From positions 6,448,001 through 6,512,000 of the forward strand of contig NZ_LT670819.1 in the NCBI RefSeq assembly GCF_900129855.1: a stretch of 64,000 bases of DNA, in the 5' to 3' direction. The translations under genes were made by a program, and so were the position numbers. Shown here piece by piece: positions 15,750 to 23,985 of this stretch. A model generated the notes under the pieces. The model did no database searches. It was not told the DNA's origin and saw only the letters and a list, made by a program, of their open reading frames with translations. The stretch is from Streptomyces sp. 3214.6 (GTDB lineage Bacteria; Actinomycetota; Actinomycetes; Streptomycetales; Streptomycetaceae). How positions within the stretch are numbered: the first letter of the stretch is position 1; the number at the start of each line of letters is the position of its first letter.

Positions 15750-17134
15750 CCACCGCCACTGCGGCGGGCCTGGACCCGGCCACCCTCACCGACGTGCTGA
15801 GGCTGGCCGGGTCCCCCGGCTTTGACCGCATCCAAGACCAGATCCGCCGAACCGGTGGGTGCACCGACCCGATCCATCTCCAAGGCTCAACCGTCACCCG
15901 CGACGCAACCACCGGACAGGTCCTCTACTCCTACAGCACCGACGCCGAGCCTGGCGGCCGACTCCGTGTCGCGTGCGGCAACCGCCGTGCCTCCCGCTGC
16001 CCGTCCTGCGCCTGGACCTACGCGGGCGACACGTACCACCTCATTCGTGCCGGACTCGTCGGTGACCCCGACAAGGGCACTCCGCACACGATCCGCGATC
16101 ACCCCCGCGTCTTCGCCACCCTCACCGCACCCTCGTTCGGCCCGGTCCACAACCGCCCCGGGAACCGGTCCTGCCGCTGTGGCACCCGCCACGGAGAGGA
16201 CGCGCCCGAACTCGGCACCCCCCTCGACGCCGGCACCTACGACTACGCCGGCGCGGTCCTGTGGAACAACCACGCATCCGACCTGTGGCGCTACTTCACG
16301 ATCTACCTACGTCGTGAGATCGCCCGTCGCGCTGGCCTCACGCAGAAGGACGCTCGCGAACAGTCGCGGGTCTCGTTCGGGAAGGTCGCCGAGTACCAGA
16401 AGCGCGGTGCCGTGCACTTTCACGCCGTGATCCGCTTCGACGGTCCCGACGGACCGGACTCCCCGCCCCCGGCCTGGGCCACCCTCGACCTGCTCACCGA
16501 CGCGATCCAAGCGGCTGCGGCCCGCGTCGCGGTCGACGTGCCCCCGGCAGGTGATCAGCCCGCACGAACCCTGCGCTGGGGCACCCAGCTCGACGTACAG
16601 CCCATCGGAGCCTTCGGCCGGGGCGAGGAGATCACCGAACAGGCCGTGGCCTCCTACGTCGCCAAGTACGCCACCAAGGCGGCTGAGACCACCGGCACCG
16701 TTGACCGCCGTGTCGGCAACAAAGAGGCCCTTGTCCTGCTCGGGGTGCCCGACCATCCTCGTCGGCTGATCGAAGCCTGCCTCGAACTTCACGTGGTCTA
16801 CCCGGATCGCAAGCTCCGGGACTGGGCTCACATGCTCGGCTTCCGTGGCCACTTCTCCACCAAGTCGCGCCAGTACTCCACCACCCTCAGCGCGCTTCGC
16901 CAGACCCGCGCCGACTATCGGGCCGCCCAACAGCGCGAAGCCCTCGGCTTGCCCGACCCCGACGCCCCGGAGGCAAGCACGCTCACCCTCGCGCACTGGA
17001 CCTACGCCGGCCACGGCCACACCCCCGGCGAATCCTGGCTCGCCGCCAACATCCGCCGCGACATCCAACTCAACCGCGAGACAGCACGCGAAGAACTGCT
17101 CAACGACGATTCGGGGAGGCACGAGGATGACTGA
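15746..17134 (+). CDS. Rolling-circle replication initiator (RepSA-like)
   Basis: A 462-residue protein with the three motifs of Streptomyces rolling-circle Rep proteins: motif 1 FATLTAPSFGPVH (near residue 123), the metal-binding HUH-type motif in AVHFHAVIRFDG (near 222), and the catalytic-Tyr motif ASYVAKYATKAAE (near 303). CRCG and CPSC pairs in the N-terminal half suggest a zinc site. It would nick the double-strand origin of the excised circle to start replication. The gene lies just upstream of xis and int, the rep-xis-int order of pSAM2. No dso was identified. Confidence 0.9.
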   Translation: MTTATAAGLDPATLTDVLRLAGSPGFDRIQDQIRRTGGCTDPIHLQGSTVTRDATTGQVLYSYSTDAEPGGRLRVACGNRRASRCPSCAWTYAGDTYHLIRAGLVGDPDKGTPHTIRDHPRVFATLTAPSFGPVHNRPGNRSCRCGTRHGEDAPELGTPLDAGTYDYAGAVLWNNHASDLWRYFTIYLRREIARRAGLTQKDAREQSRVSFGKVAEYQKRGAVHFHAVIRFDGPDGPDSPPPAWATLDLLTDAIQAAAARVAVDVPPAGDQPARTLRWGTQLDVQPIGAFGRGEEITEQAVASYVAKYATKAAETTGTVDRRVGNKEALVLLGVPDHPRRLIEACLELHVVYPDRKLRDWAHMLGFRGHFSTKSRQYSTTLSALRQTRADYRAAQQREALGLPDPDAPEASTLTLAHWTYAGHGHTPGESWLAANIRRDIQLNRETAREELLNDDSGRHEDD

Positions 17135-17351
17135 CCGTTTGCTGAACGTAGCGGAAGTTGCCGTACTGCTCGGCACCTGGGAGGACAGCGGGGAACGCTT
17201 CCCTCGTCGCCTGGTCGAAGAGCGCCGGATCGAGTACGTCAAGGTCGGCCGATACGTCCGCATCCGGGAGAGCGTCGTAGAGGCCTACATCGCGGTCAAC
17301 ACCGTGCAGCCCCGTCGCCGCGTCTCCGCCCTCCGGGGGGTGGCTGCCTGA
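17127..17351 (+). CDS. xis: Excisionase (Xis), helix-turn-helix protein
   Basis: A 74-residue protein starting at ATG 17127 within the rep stop region, with GGGGAGG upstream. A winged-helix DNA-binding motif of the MerR/excisionase type is visible (LLNVAEVAVLLGTW, then RRIEYVKVGRYVRIRESVVEAYI). It would bend DNA at the att sites and drive Int toward excision. It overlaps int by one base (TGATG), so Xis and Int are co-translated. Confidence 0.88.
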   Translation: MTDRLLNVAEVAVLLGTWEDSGERFPRRLVEERRIEYVKVGRYVRIRESVVEAYIAVNTVQPRRRVSALRGVAA

Positions 17352-18520
17352 TGGCTGGCAAGCGTCGACAGTTCGGCCGCGTCCGCAAGCTTCCGTCCGG
17401 CCGCTACCAGGCCCGCTACGTCGGCCCTGACGGGCTCCTGCGGCCCGCCCCGGACACCTTCGCCACCAAGCGGGACGCTGACGACTGGTTGGCCGACAAA
17501 CAGACCGAGATGCGGCGCGGTGACTGGCACGACCCGGACGCCGGAAAGGTGCCGTTCAGCGAGTACGCCGCTGCGTGGATCAGGGAACGCGAGTTGGCCA
17601 CGACCACACGACAGCTCTACGGGTCGCTCCTGCGTCACCACCTCGAACCCACCTTCGGCGCGGTCAACGTCGCTGAGATCTCGCCGCCGCTCGTCCGCCG
17701 CTGGCGCGCTGACAGGCTCGCCGACGGTGTGGGCCCGACCACCGTGGCAAACGCGTATGCCCTGCTGCGTGGGATCATGCGCACGGCCGTGAGTGACCTG
17801 CTGATCCGGCGCAACCCGTGCACGATCAAGGGAGCCAGCACCGTGCACACCCCCGAAAGGCCGACCGCGACCGTGCAAGAGGTCTACGACCTGGCCGACG
17901 CAATCCAGCCGCGCTACCGGGCGCTCGTGCTCATGGCAGGCTTCCTCGGTCTCCGCTTCGGTGAGCTGGTCGGACTGCACCGTCGTGACGTCGATCTCGA
18001 CGGCGGGGCCGTCCGCGTCCGCCGGGCCGTCGCCGAACTGAACAACGGGCAGCGGGAGATCAAGGCACCCAAGAGCGCGGCCGGCAAGCGCACGGTAGCC
18101 ATTCCGGCCGCGATCCTCCCGGAGATCCGCGCGCACTTGGCGGTGTACGCCGAACGCGGTGCCGACGGTCGGGTGTTCGTCGGTGCCAAGGGTGCGACTC
18201 CTCGCCGGAACCACTTCAACCGGCTGTGGCACAAGGCGTGTTCGGACGCCGGAATCAAGGGCCTGCACTTCCATGATCTCCGCCACACGGGCAACACCCT
18301 CGCCGCGTCGACCGGTGCCAGCACGCGTGAGCTGATGTCCCGGATGGGTCACAGCAGTGCTCGCGCCGCGCTGATCTATCAGCACGCCAGCGCCGACCGT
18401 GACCGGCTGATCGCCGATGCCGTGAGCGGGCTCGTCGACAAGGGGCGGAAGAAGGCTCGCAAGGCCAAGAAGAAGCAAGATCGAAAGCCCAAGGGGCACG
18501 AGGGGGACACGGCGGGCTGA
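17351..18520 (+). CDS. int: Site-specific tyrosine integrase
   Basis: A 389-residue tyrosine recombinase. The N-terminal arm-binding part (SGRYQARYVGPDG) is followed by a SAM-like core-binding domain (about residues 75-140) and the catalytic domain: Arg in GLRFGELVGL (near 199), the HDLRHT box (near 308), GHSS, and the nucleophile Tyr in YQHAS (near 342). The Lys/Arg-rich tail is unstructured. It recombines attP with the tRNA-Gly site; the gene sits directly beside attR and the intact tRNA, as usual for AICEs. Confidence 0.94.
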   Translation: MAGKRRQFGRVRKLPSGRYQARYVGPDGLLRPAPDTFATKRDADDWLADKQTEMRRGDWHDPDAGKVPFSEYAAAWIRERELATTTRQLYGSLLRHHLEPTFGAVNVAEISPPLVRRWRADRLADGVGPTTVANAYALLRGIMRTAVSDLLIRRNPCTIKGASTVHTPERPTATVQEVYDLADAIQPRYRALVLMAGFLGLRFGELVGLHRRDVDLDGGAVRVRRAVAELNNGQREIKAPKSAAGKRTVAIPAAILPEIRAHLAVYAERGADGRVFVGAKGATPRRNHFNRLWHKACSDAGIKGLHFHDLRHTGNTLAASTGASTRELMSRMGHSSARAALIYQHASADRDRLIADAVSGLVDKGRKKARKAKKKQDRKPKGHEGDTAG

Positions 18521-18540
18521 TCGGAGTCCCCGGAAACGAT

Positions 18541-18579
18541 CAGGGCCAGGCGGAGAATTCAACCTCCGACCTGGCCCTG
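18541..18579. terminator. Hairpin at the end of int
   Basis: CAGGGCCAGG-CGGAG pairs with CTCCG-A-CCTGGCCCTG (one bulged A) across an 8-nt loop. It terminates the int operon and also stands just downstream of the leftward tRNA-Gly gene, replacing the host hairpin at 8551-8584. Confidence 0.7.
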
Positions 18580-18582
18580 AGT

Positions 18583-18631
18583 CGTACAGAGCGGGCGACG
18601 GGAATCGAACCCGCGTAGCTAGTTTGGAAGA
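18583..18631. repeat. attR: right copy of the 49-bp attachment repeat
   Basis: Identical to 8590-8638 and lying inside the intact tRNA-Gly gene, from just past its 3' end to the anticodon loop. Integration therefore kept one full tRNA. Confidence 0.93.
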
Positions 18632-18660
18632 CTAGGGCTCTACCATTGAGCTACGCCCGC
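18590..18660 (-). tRNA. tRNA-Gly(UCC)
   Basis: A 71-nt cloverleaf on the minus strand: acceptor GCGGGCG/CGCCCGC, D-arm with AGCTCAATGGTAGAGC, anticodon arm CTAGT-CTTCCAA-ACTAG giving anticodon UCC, and T-arm GCGGGTTCGATTCCCGT. CCA is not encoded. The 3' half overlaps the AICE attachment site. Confidence 0.96.
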
Positions 18661-18826
18661 ACAGGACGCGCCGCAGGTCAGCCGACCGCGGCACTGCAGG
18701 CATCGTAGCGGGTCGGCGCCCTGTGTCGCACACCCCGTTTCCCGGCCCGGCCGCGGCCCGCCCCGACGCTCGGCAAAAGCGGCGGTCAGACGGCCTGCGG
18801 GCATGTACCCTACGTGTCGCACCAGA

Positions 18827-18903
18827 CGGGGTGTGGCGCAGCTTGGTAGCGCGTCCGCTTTGGGAGCGGAAGGCCGTGGGTTCAAATCCCGCCACCCCGA
18901 CCA
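18827..18903 (+). tRNA. tRNA-Pro(UGG)
   Basis: Acceptor CGGGGTG/CACCCCG, D-arm TGGCGCAGCTTGGTAGCGC, anticodon arm TCCGC-TTTGGGA-GCGGA giving anticodon UGG, T-arm with GGGTTCAAATCCCGC, discriminator A and an encoded CCA. Transcribed away from tRNA-Gly. Confidence 0.96.
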
Positions 18904-19085
18904 CCGACCGACACATCTGCGCGGTCACCTCGCTTGATCGCCTTTGGGGCGTGTCCTCGCTGCCGTTACTATGCAAGCTGCACGCCCGTATGTCCTCATC
19001 CACTGAAGTCTCCGGGCGGCGAAATCCGCCGGGCCGGTCTGGCTCCGGCAGAACCCAAGAAGTCAGCCCCCAAGGAGACCGAACC

Positions 19086-20477
19086 GTGAAGAGCGCCGTG
19101 GAGACCCTGAACCCGACTCGGGTTCGGCTCAGCATCGAGGTGCCCTTCGAGGAGCTCAAGGACAGCCTCGACGCGGCGTACAAGAAGATCAACCAGCAGG
19201 TCACGGTGAAGGGCTTCCGTAAGGGCAAGATCCCCGCCCGGGTCATCGACCAGCGGTTCGGCCGCGGTGCCGTGCTGGAGGAGGCCGTCAACGACGCGCT
19301 GCCGAAGTTCTACACCGAGGCGGTCAACGAGGCCGAGATCGACGTCCTCGGCCAGCCCGAGGTCGACATCACGGAGCTGAAGGACGGCGAGACGCTGAAC
19401 TTCACCGCCGAGGTCGACGTGCGTCCCGCCCTGGAGCTCCCCGAGGACTTCTCCTCCATCGAGGTCGAGGTCGACGCCGTCGAGGTGACGGACGAGGACA
19501 TCGACAAGTCCGTCGAGCAGCTCCGCGAGCGCTTCGCCTCGACCTCCCCGGTCGAGCGCGCCGCCGAGGACGGCGACGTCGTGACCGTCGACCTGGAGGC
19601 CAAGGTCGACGGCGAGGTCCTGGAGGACGGCGTCGCCAGCGGCGTCTCCTACACCATCGGCTCCGGCGAGCTGCTGGAAGGCATCGACGACGCCGTGAAG
19701 GGCCTGGAGGCCGGTGGCGAGGCCACCTTCACCTCCGAGCTCAAGGGCGGCTCGGCGGCCGGCAAGGAGGCCGAGGTCACCGTCAAGGTCACCCAGGTCG
19801 CCGCCCGTGAGCTCCCCGAGCTGGACGACGAGTTCGCGCAGCTCGCCTCCGAGTTCGACACCCTCGACGAGCTGAAGGCGGACAGCCGCAAGCGCCTCGA
19901 GAACATGAAGCAGTACGACCAGGCCACGCAGGCCCAGGAGCGCGTCCTGGAGAAGCTGCTGGAGCTCGTCGAGGTGCCCGTCCCCGAGAAGCTGCTCGAG
20001 GACGAGATCAACACCCGCAAGCACAACCTGGAGCACCACCAGCTCGGCCAGATGGGCCTCGACCTCGACAAGTACCTGGAGATCCAGGGCAAGACCGCCG
20101 AGGAGTTCGAGACCGAGACCCGTGAGGCCGCGGTCAAGGGCATCAAGACCCAGTTCGTGCTCGACGAGCTCGTCAAGCGCGAGAAGCTGAACGTCAACCA
20201 GGAGGAGCTCACCGAGCACCTCATGCGCCGTGCCGCCTCCTCCGGCATGTCGCCGGACCAGTTCGCCCAGGCGGTCGTCGAGGGCGGCCAGGTTCCGCTC
20301 CTGGTCGGCGAGGTCGCCCGCGGCAAGGCTCTGGCCACGGTCGTCGAGTCCGCCACGGTGAAGGACACCAACGGCGAGGTCATCGACCTGGACGACGAGG
20401 AAGAGGTCGAGGCCGCCACAGAGACGGTCGAGGCCGTCGAGGGCGCCGGCGAGCCCGAGGAGAAGCCCGAGGCCTGA
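19086..20477 (+). CDS. tig: Trigger factor, ribosome-associated chaperone / prolyl isomerase
   Basis: 463 residues starting at GTG 19086 with AAGGAG upstream. The N-terminal ribosome-binding domain carries the signature GFRKGKIPARVIDQRFG; the middle is an FKBP-like PPIase domain (EDGDVVTVDLEAKVDGEVLE); the C-terminal helical domain forms the chaperone cradle and ends in an acidic tail (DLDDEEEVEAATETVEAVEG). It binds nascent chains at the ribosome exit tunnel. A possible -10 (TACTAT, 18967-18972) lies upstream. It stands before clpP1-clpP2-clpX, the conserved order in Streptomyces. Confidence 0.96.
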   Translation: MKSAVETLNPTRVRLSIEVPFEELKDSLDAAYKKINQQVTVKGFRKGKIPARVIDQRFGRGAVLEEAVNDALPKFYTEAVNEAEIDVLGQPEVDITELKDGETLNFTAEVDVRPALELPEDFSSIEVEVDAVEVTDEDIDKSVEQLRERFASTSPVERAAEDGDVVTVDLEAKVDGEVLEDGVASGVSYTIGSGELLEGIDDAVKGLEAGGEATFTSELKGGSAAGKEAEVTVKVTQVAARELPELDDEFAQLASEFDTLDELKADSRKRLENMKQYDQATQAQERVLEKLLELVEVPVPEKLLEDEINTRKHNLEHHQLGQMGLDLDKYLEIQGKTAEEFETETREAAVKGIKTQFVLDELVKREKLNVNQEELTEHLMRRAASSGMSPDQFAQAVVEGGQVPLLVGEVARGKALATVVESATVKDTNGEVIDLDDEEEVEAATETVEAVEGAGEPEEKPEA

Positions 20478-20518
20478 GCGGCCTCGCGTCACTCCTGAGG
20501 CAGATCCGACGTAGACAC

Positions 20519-20555
20519 GAGGGGCCCTGGGGCGGGATTCGCCCCGGGGCCCCTC
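20519..20555 (+). terminator. Terminator of tig
   Basis: A 16-bp stem (GAGGGGCCCTGGGGCG / CGCCCCGGGGCCCCTC, one wobble) with a 5-nt loop shortly after the tig stop. Confidence 0.8.
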
Positions 20556-20617
20556 TGTCGTACGCCGGGACGGCCCACCCGCGGGGCGCGGGGATCACGC
20601 TGCGTCCCCGGCGACTA

Positions 20618-20631
20618 CGCCCCCGGCGAAC
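20618..20631. promoter_or_regulatory. ClgR box upstream of clpP1
   Basis: CGC-CCCCG-GCGAAC is the exact reverse complement of GTTCGC-N5-GCG, the published ClgR activator motif for clpP1, clpC and lon promoters in Streptomyces. It lies about 39 bp upstream of the -10 box at 20670, a sensible activator position. Confidence 0.72.
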
Positions 20632-20669
20632 ACTCCTCTCTCCGGGATTCCCCGAAGGGACCCGCGCGT

Positions 20670-20675
20670 TAGGGT
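20670..20675 (+). promoter_or_regulatory. Putative -10 box of clpP1
   Basis: TAGGGT, downstream of the ClgR box. Predicted transcription starts near 20682, which excludes an in-frame ATG at 20678 as the clpP1 start and supports GTG 20765. Confidence 0.5.
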
Positions 20676-20764
20676 CCATGAATACGAGGGCAGGGGAGTC
20701 CCCGTTGCCCCCGGCAGTACACGTGAGACGGCCCGGCGCCGTCGTAAGACGAGCAGGTGGATAC

Positions 20765-21382
20765 GTGACGAATCTGATGCCCACAGCCGCCGGCGACCCT
20801 ATCGGTGGTGGCCTCGGCGACCAGGTCTACAACCGGCTGCTCGGCGAGCGGATCATCTTCCTCGGCCAGGCGGTCGACGACGACATCGCCAACAAGATCA
20901 CCGCACAGCTGCTGCTCCTTGCCTCCGACCCGGACAAGGACATCTACCTATACATCAACAGCCCCGGCGGCTCGATCACGGCCGGCATGGCGATCTACGA
21001 CACCATGCAGTACATCAAGAACGACGTGGTGACCATCGCCATGGGCATGGCGGCCTCCATGGGCCAGTTCCTGCTCAGCGCGGGCACCCCCGGCAAGCGC
21101 TTCGCGCTGCCGAACGCCGAGATCCTGATCCACCAGCCCTCGGCCGGTCTCGCCGGCTCCGCGTCGGACATCAAGATCCACGCCGAGCGGCTGCTGCACA
21201 CCAAGAAGCGGATGGCGGAGCTGACCGCCTTCCACACCGGCCAGACGGTGGAGCAGGTCACCATCGACTCGGACCGCGACCGCTGGTTCGACCCGATCGA
21301 GGCCAAGGAGTACGGCCTGATCGACGACATCATGCCCACCGCGGCCGGCATGCCGGGCGGCGGCGGTACCGGGGCGGCCTGA
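20765..21382 (+). CDS. clpP1: ATP-dependent Clp protease proteolytic subunit 1
   Basis: 205 residues from GTG 20765 (MTNLMPTAAGDPIGGG). The serine protease triad is visible: Ser98 in AMGMAASMGQF, His123 in ILIHQPSAG, and an Asp near residue 172 in the DRDRWFDPIEA region. N-terminal half carries the ring-forming YINSPGGSITAGMAIYDTM. Streptomyces ClpP1 and ClpP2 form the ClpP chamber with ClpX or ClpC unfoldases, controlling cell cycle and differentiation proteins. The upstream ClgR box predicts ClgR activation. clpP2 follows on the same strand after an unusually repetitive 375-bp spacer. Confidence 0.95.
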   Translation: MTNLMPTAAGDPIGGGLGDQVYNRLLGERIIFLGQAVDDDIANKITAQLLLLASDPDKDIYLYINSPGGSITAGMAIYDTMQYIKNDVVTIAMGMAASMGQFLLSAGTPGKRFALPNAEILIHQPSAGLAGSASDIKIHAERLLHTKKRMAELTAFHTGQTVEQVTIDSDRDRWFDPIEAKEYGLIDDIMPTAAGMPGGGGTGAA

Positions 21383-21757
21383 GGGCCGCTGACGGCAGCA
21401 GGGCCGCCCAGGGCGCTCCCCGGAGCACCTTGAGCCTCTTCCGAAGCCGGAATCCGAAAGCCCAGGAGCCCAGGAGCCCCAGGGGTCCGGAAGCCCAGGA
21501 GTCCGAAAGCCCCAGAAGCCCAGCGGTCCGGAAGCCCCAGGACTTCAGAAGCTCCAGAAGCTCCAGGGGTTTCAGGAGCCTCCGAGAGGCTGAGGCCTCC
21601 CGGAGGCTCCAGGAAGCCTCTCGGGCCCTCCTGGAGGCCCTTAGGAGCCTCAGGCCCCCTGGGGTCACCCCGGGAGCCGCCCGGGGCCTCGGAAGCCGTC
21701 AGCACCCCGTCCAGCCCCTCCAGCCCACCGCCTCAAGCCCTCTCTCCAGGAGACACC
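21383..21757. repeat. Degenerate short-repeat spacer with hairpins between clpP1 and clpP2
   Basis: From about 21430 to 21680 the spacer consists of diverged repeats of an 8-10 bp unit (variants of GAAGCCCCAG and AGGAGCCC). Embedded hairpins include 21575-21610 (GGAGCCTCCG A GAGGC / GCCTC C CGGAGGCTCC, one internal mismatch) and 21668-21686 (CCCCGGG / CCCGGGG). No coding frame is convincing. It may partly terminate or stabilise the clpP1-clpP2 transcript. clpP2's own ribosome site follows at about 21747. Confidence 0.65.
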
Positions 21758-22438
21758 GTGAACGACTTCCCCGGCAGCGGCCTCTACGCCCGCACCGAGG
21801 CCGAATACACCGGCCCCCGCGCCGAGTCCCGCTACGTCATCCCGCGCTTCGTCGAGCGCACCTCCCAGGGCGTGCGCGAGTACGACCCGTACGCGAAGCT
21901 CTTCGAGGAGCGCGTGATCTTCCTGGGCGTGCAGATCGACGACGCCTCCGCCAACGACGTCATGGCGCAGCTGCTGTGCCTGGAGTCGATGGACCCCGAC
22001 CGGGACATCTCGGTCTACATCAACAGCCCCGGCGGCTCCTTCACGGCGCTGACCGCGATCTACGACACGATGCAGTTCGTGAAGCCCGACATCCAGACGG
22101 TCTGCATGGGCCAGGCGGCCTCCGCCGCCGCGATCCTGCTGGCCGCCGGTACGCCGGGCAAGCGCATGGCGCTGCCGAACGCGCGCGTGCTGATCCACCA
22201 GCCGTACAGCGAGACCGGCCGCGGTCAGGTCTCCGACCTGGAGATCGCCGCCAACGAAATCCTCCGGATGCGCGCGCAGCTGGAGGAGATGCTGGCCAAG
22301 CACTCCACCACGCCGATCGAGAAGATCCGCGAGGACATCGAGCGCGACAAGATCCTCACGGCCGAGGACGCGCTGTCGTACGGCCTGATCGACCAGATCA
22401 TCTCCACCCGGAAGATGAACAACGGCTCTCTGCGTTGA
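21758..22438 (+). CDS. clpP2: ATP-dependent Clp protease proteolytic subunit 2
   Basis: 226 residues starting at GTG 21758 with CAGGAGA upstream. Catalytic Ser122 lies in MGQAASAAA and His147 in VLIHQPYSE; INSPGGSFTALTAIYDTMQF marks the handle and binding region. Compared with ClpP1 it has a longer N-terminus (about 20 extra residues). It would pair with ClpP1 in a mixed tetradecamer. clpX follows after 182 nt, which probably includes a separate promoter. Confidence 0.95.
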   Translation: MNDFPGSGLYARTEAEYTGPRAESRYVIPRFVERTSQGVREYDPYAKLFEERVIFLGVQIDDASANDVMAQLLCLESMDPDRDISVYINSPGGSFTALTAIYDTMQFVKPDIQTVCMGQAASAAAILLAAGTPGKRMALPNARVLIHQPYSETGRGQVSDLEIAANEILRMRAQLEEMLAKHSTTPIEKIREDIERDKILTAEDALSYGLIDQIISTRKMNNGSLR

Positions 22439-22620
22439 CGCAGGGGTTCGTCCCGTTCGGGCCCTCCTCGGCACGGTGTGACACGGTCCACGTCGCAGTG
22501 AACCGTGCCAAGGGGGACCCGAACGGGGGCCCAGGCAAGGTACCGTCGGAATAAGGCAGCACCAGGAGCCGCTGGATTCGAAAGCGTCCAGGCGTCTCCC
22601 AGGCGAAGGGGAAGCACACC

Positions 22621-23910
22621 GTGGCACGCATCGGTGACGGCGGCGATCTGCTCAAGTGCTCGTTCTGCGGCAAGAGCCAGAAGCAGGTCAAGAAGCTCAT
22701 CGCAGGGCCCGGTGTGTACATCTGCGACGAGTGCATCGATCTCTGCAACGAGATCATCGAGGAAGAGCTCGCGGAGACGAGCGAGGTCCGCTGGGAGGAA
22801 CTCCCGAAGCCGCGCGAGATCTACGAGTTCCTCGAGGGCTACGTGGTGGGCCAGGAGCCCGCCAAGAAGGCCCTGTCGGTCGCGGTGTACAACCACTACA
22901 AGCGCGTCCAGGCCGGTGAGAACGGCGGCGCCCAGGGCCGCGACGACGCCATCGAGTTGGCGAAGTCCAACATCCTCCTGCTCGGCCCCACGGGCTCGGG
23001 CAAGACGCTCCTCGCCCAGACCCTGGCGCGCATGCTGAACGTTCCGTTCGCCATCGCCGACGCCACGGCGCTGACCGAGGCGGGGTACGTCGGCGAGGAC
23101 GTCGAGAACATCCTGCTGAAGCTGATCCAGGCCGCGGACTACGACGTCAAGAAGGCCGAGACCGGGATCATCTACATCGACGAGATCGACAAGGTCGCGA
23201 GGAAGAGCGAAAACCCCTCCATCACGCGCGACGTGTCGGGTGAGGGCGTTCAGCAGGCCCTGTTGAAGATCCTGGAAGGCACCACGGCCTCGGTTCCGCC
23301 GCAGGGCGGCCGCAAGCACCCGCACCAGGAGTTCATCCAGATCGACACGACGAACGTGCTGTTCATCGTGGGCGGCGCCTTCTCGGGCCTGGAGAAGATC
23401 ATCGAGACCCGGGCCGGCGCCAAGGGCATCGGCTTCGGCGCGACGATCCGTTCCAAGCGCGAGCTGGAGTCGAAGGACCAGTTCGAGGCCGTCATGCCCG
23501 AGGACCTGGTCAAGTTCGGCATGATCCCGGAGTTCATCGGCCGTCTGCCGGTCATCACCTCGGTCCACAACCTGGACCGCGAGGCGCTGCTGCAGATCCT
23601 GATCGAGCCGCGCAACGCGCTGGTGAAGCAGTACCAGCGGCTCTTCGAACTCGACGGCGTGGAGCTGGACTTCGAGCGTGAGGCCCTGGAGGCCATCGCC
23701 GACCAGGCCATCCTCCGCCAGACGGGCGCCCGTGGCCTGCGCGCCATCATGGAGGAGGTCCTCCAGGCGGTCATGTACGAGGTCCCGTCCCGCAAGGACG
23801 TGGCACGCGTCGTCATCACCGCGGACGTCGTCCTGTCCAACGTCAACCCGACGCTGATCCCCCGCGACGCCCGCGGCGGCCGCGGCCCGGGCGAGCAGAA
23901 GACCGCCTGA
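22621..23910 (+). CDS. clpX: ATP-dependent Clp protease ATP-binding subunit ClpX
   Basis: 429 residues from GTG 22621. N-terminal C4 zinc domain (Cys13, 16, 35 and 38: CSFCG ... CDECID) that binds adaptors and substrates; AAA+ core with Walker A GPTGSGKT near residue 121 and Walker B IIYIDEID near 182; a RKSENPSITRDVSGEGVQQ stretch follows; the small domain is at the C-terminus. It unfolds tagged proteins and feeds them to ClpP. A strong terminator follows at 23927. Confidence 0.96.
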   Translation: MARIGDGGDLLKCSFCGKSQKQVKKLIAGPGVYICDECIDLCNEIIEEELAETSEVRWEELPKPREIYEFLEGYVVGQEPAKKALSVAVYNHYKRVQAGENGGAQGRDDAIELAKSNILLLGPTGSGKTLLAQTLARMLNVPFAIADATALTEAGYVGEDVENILLKLIQAADYDVKKAETGIIYIDEIDKVARKSENPSITRDVSGEGVQQALLKILEGTTASVPPQGGRKHPHQEFIQIDTTNVLFIVGGAFSGLEKIIETRAGAKGIGFGATIRSKRELESKDQFEAVMPEDLVKFGMIPEFIGRLPVITSVHNLDREALLQILIEPRNALVKQYQRLFELDGVELDFEREALEAIADQAILRQTGARGLRAIMEEVLQAVMYEVPSRKDVARVVITADVVLSNVNPTLIPRDARGGRGPGEQKTA

Positions 23911-23926
23911 TCCACCCCCGTACACC

Positions 23927-23960
23927 GAAGGAGCCCCGGTCAACCGACCGGGGCTCCTTC
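23927..23960. terminator. Bidirectional terminator after clpX
   Basis: A perfect 15-bp stem (GAAGGAGCCCCGGTC / GACCGGGGCTCCTTC) with a 4-nt loop between the convergent clpX and proline-rich membrane protein genes. Confidence 0.85.
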
Positions 23961-23985
23961 GTCGTTGAGGCAGCGGCTCGGGCCG

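Larger units (their letters stand above)
8590..18631. mobile_element. Integrated AICE (pSAM2/SLP1-like) in tRNA-Gly(UCC)
   Basis: About 10 kb flanked by a 49-bp direct repeat, one copy inside the intact tRNA-Gly gene. The content is that of an actinomycete integrative and conjugative element: tyrosine integrase next to the intact tRNA, excisionase, RepSA-like rolling-circle initiator, FtsK/SpoIIIE-type Tra translocase and spread proteins in one rightward operon. Established knowledge: AICEs excise, replicate by rolling circle and transfer double-stranded DNA using a single Tra protein. All core genes read as intact, so the element may be functional. The leftward arm (ABM protein, XRE regulator, DUF6083 protein, tRNA-like RNA) is cargo or regulation. 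Confidence 0.93.

Noticed and set aside
20678..20764. An N-terminal extension of ClpP1 from ATG 20678
   Set aside because: The ATG lies 2 nt after the predicted -10 box and so upstream of the likely transcription start; the family N-terminus begins at GTG 20765.
21430..21680. CRISPR-like array in the clpP1-clpP2 spacer
   Set aside because: Units are short, degenerate and contiguous, with no uniform spacers and no cas genes in the window.
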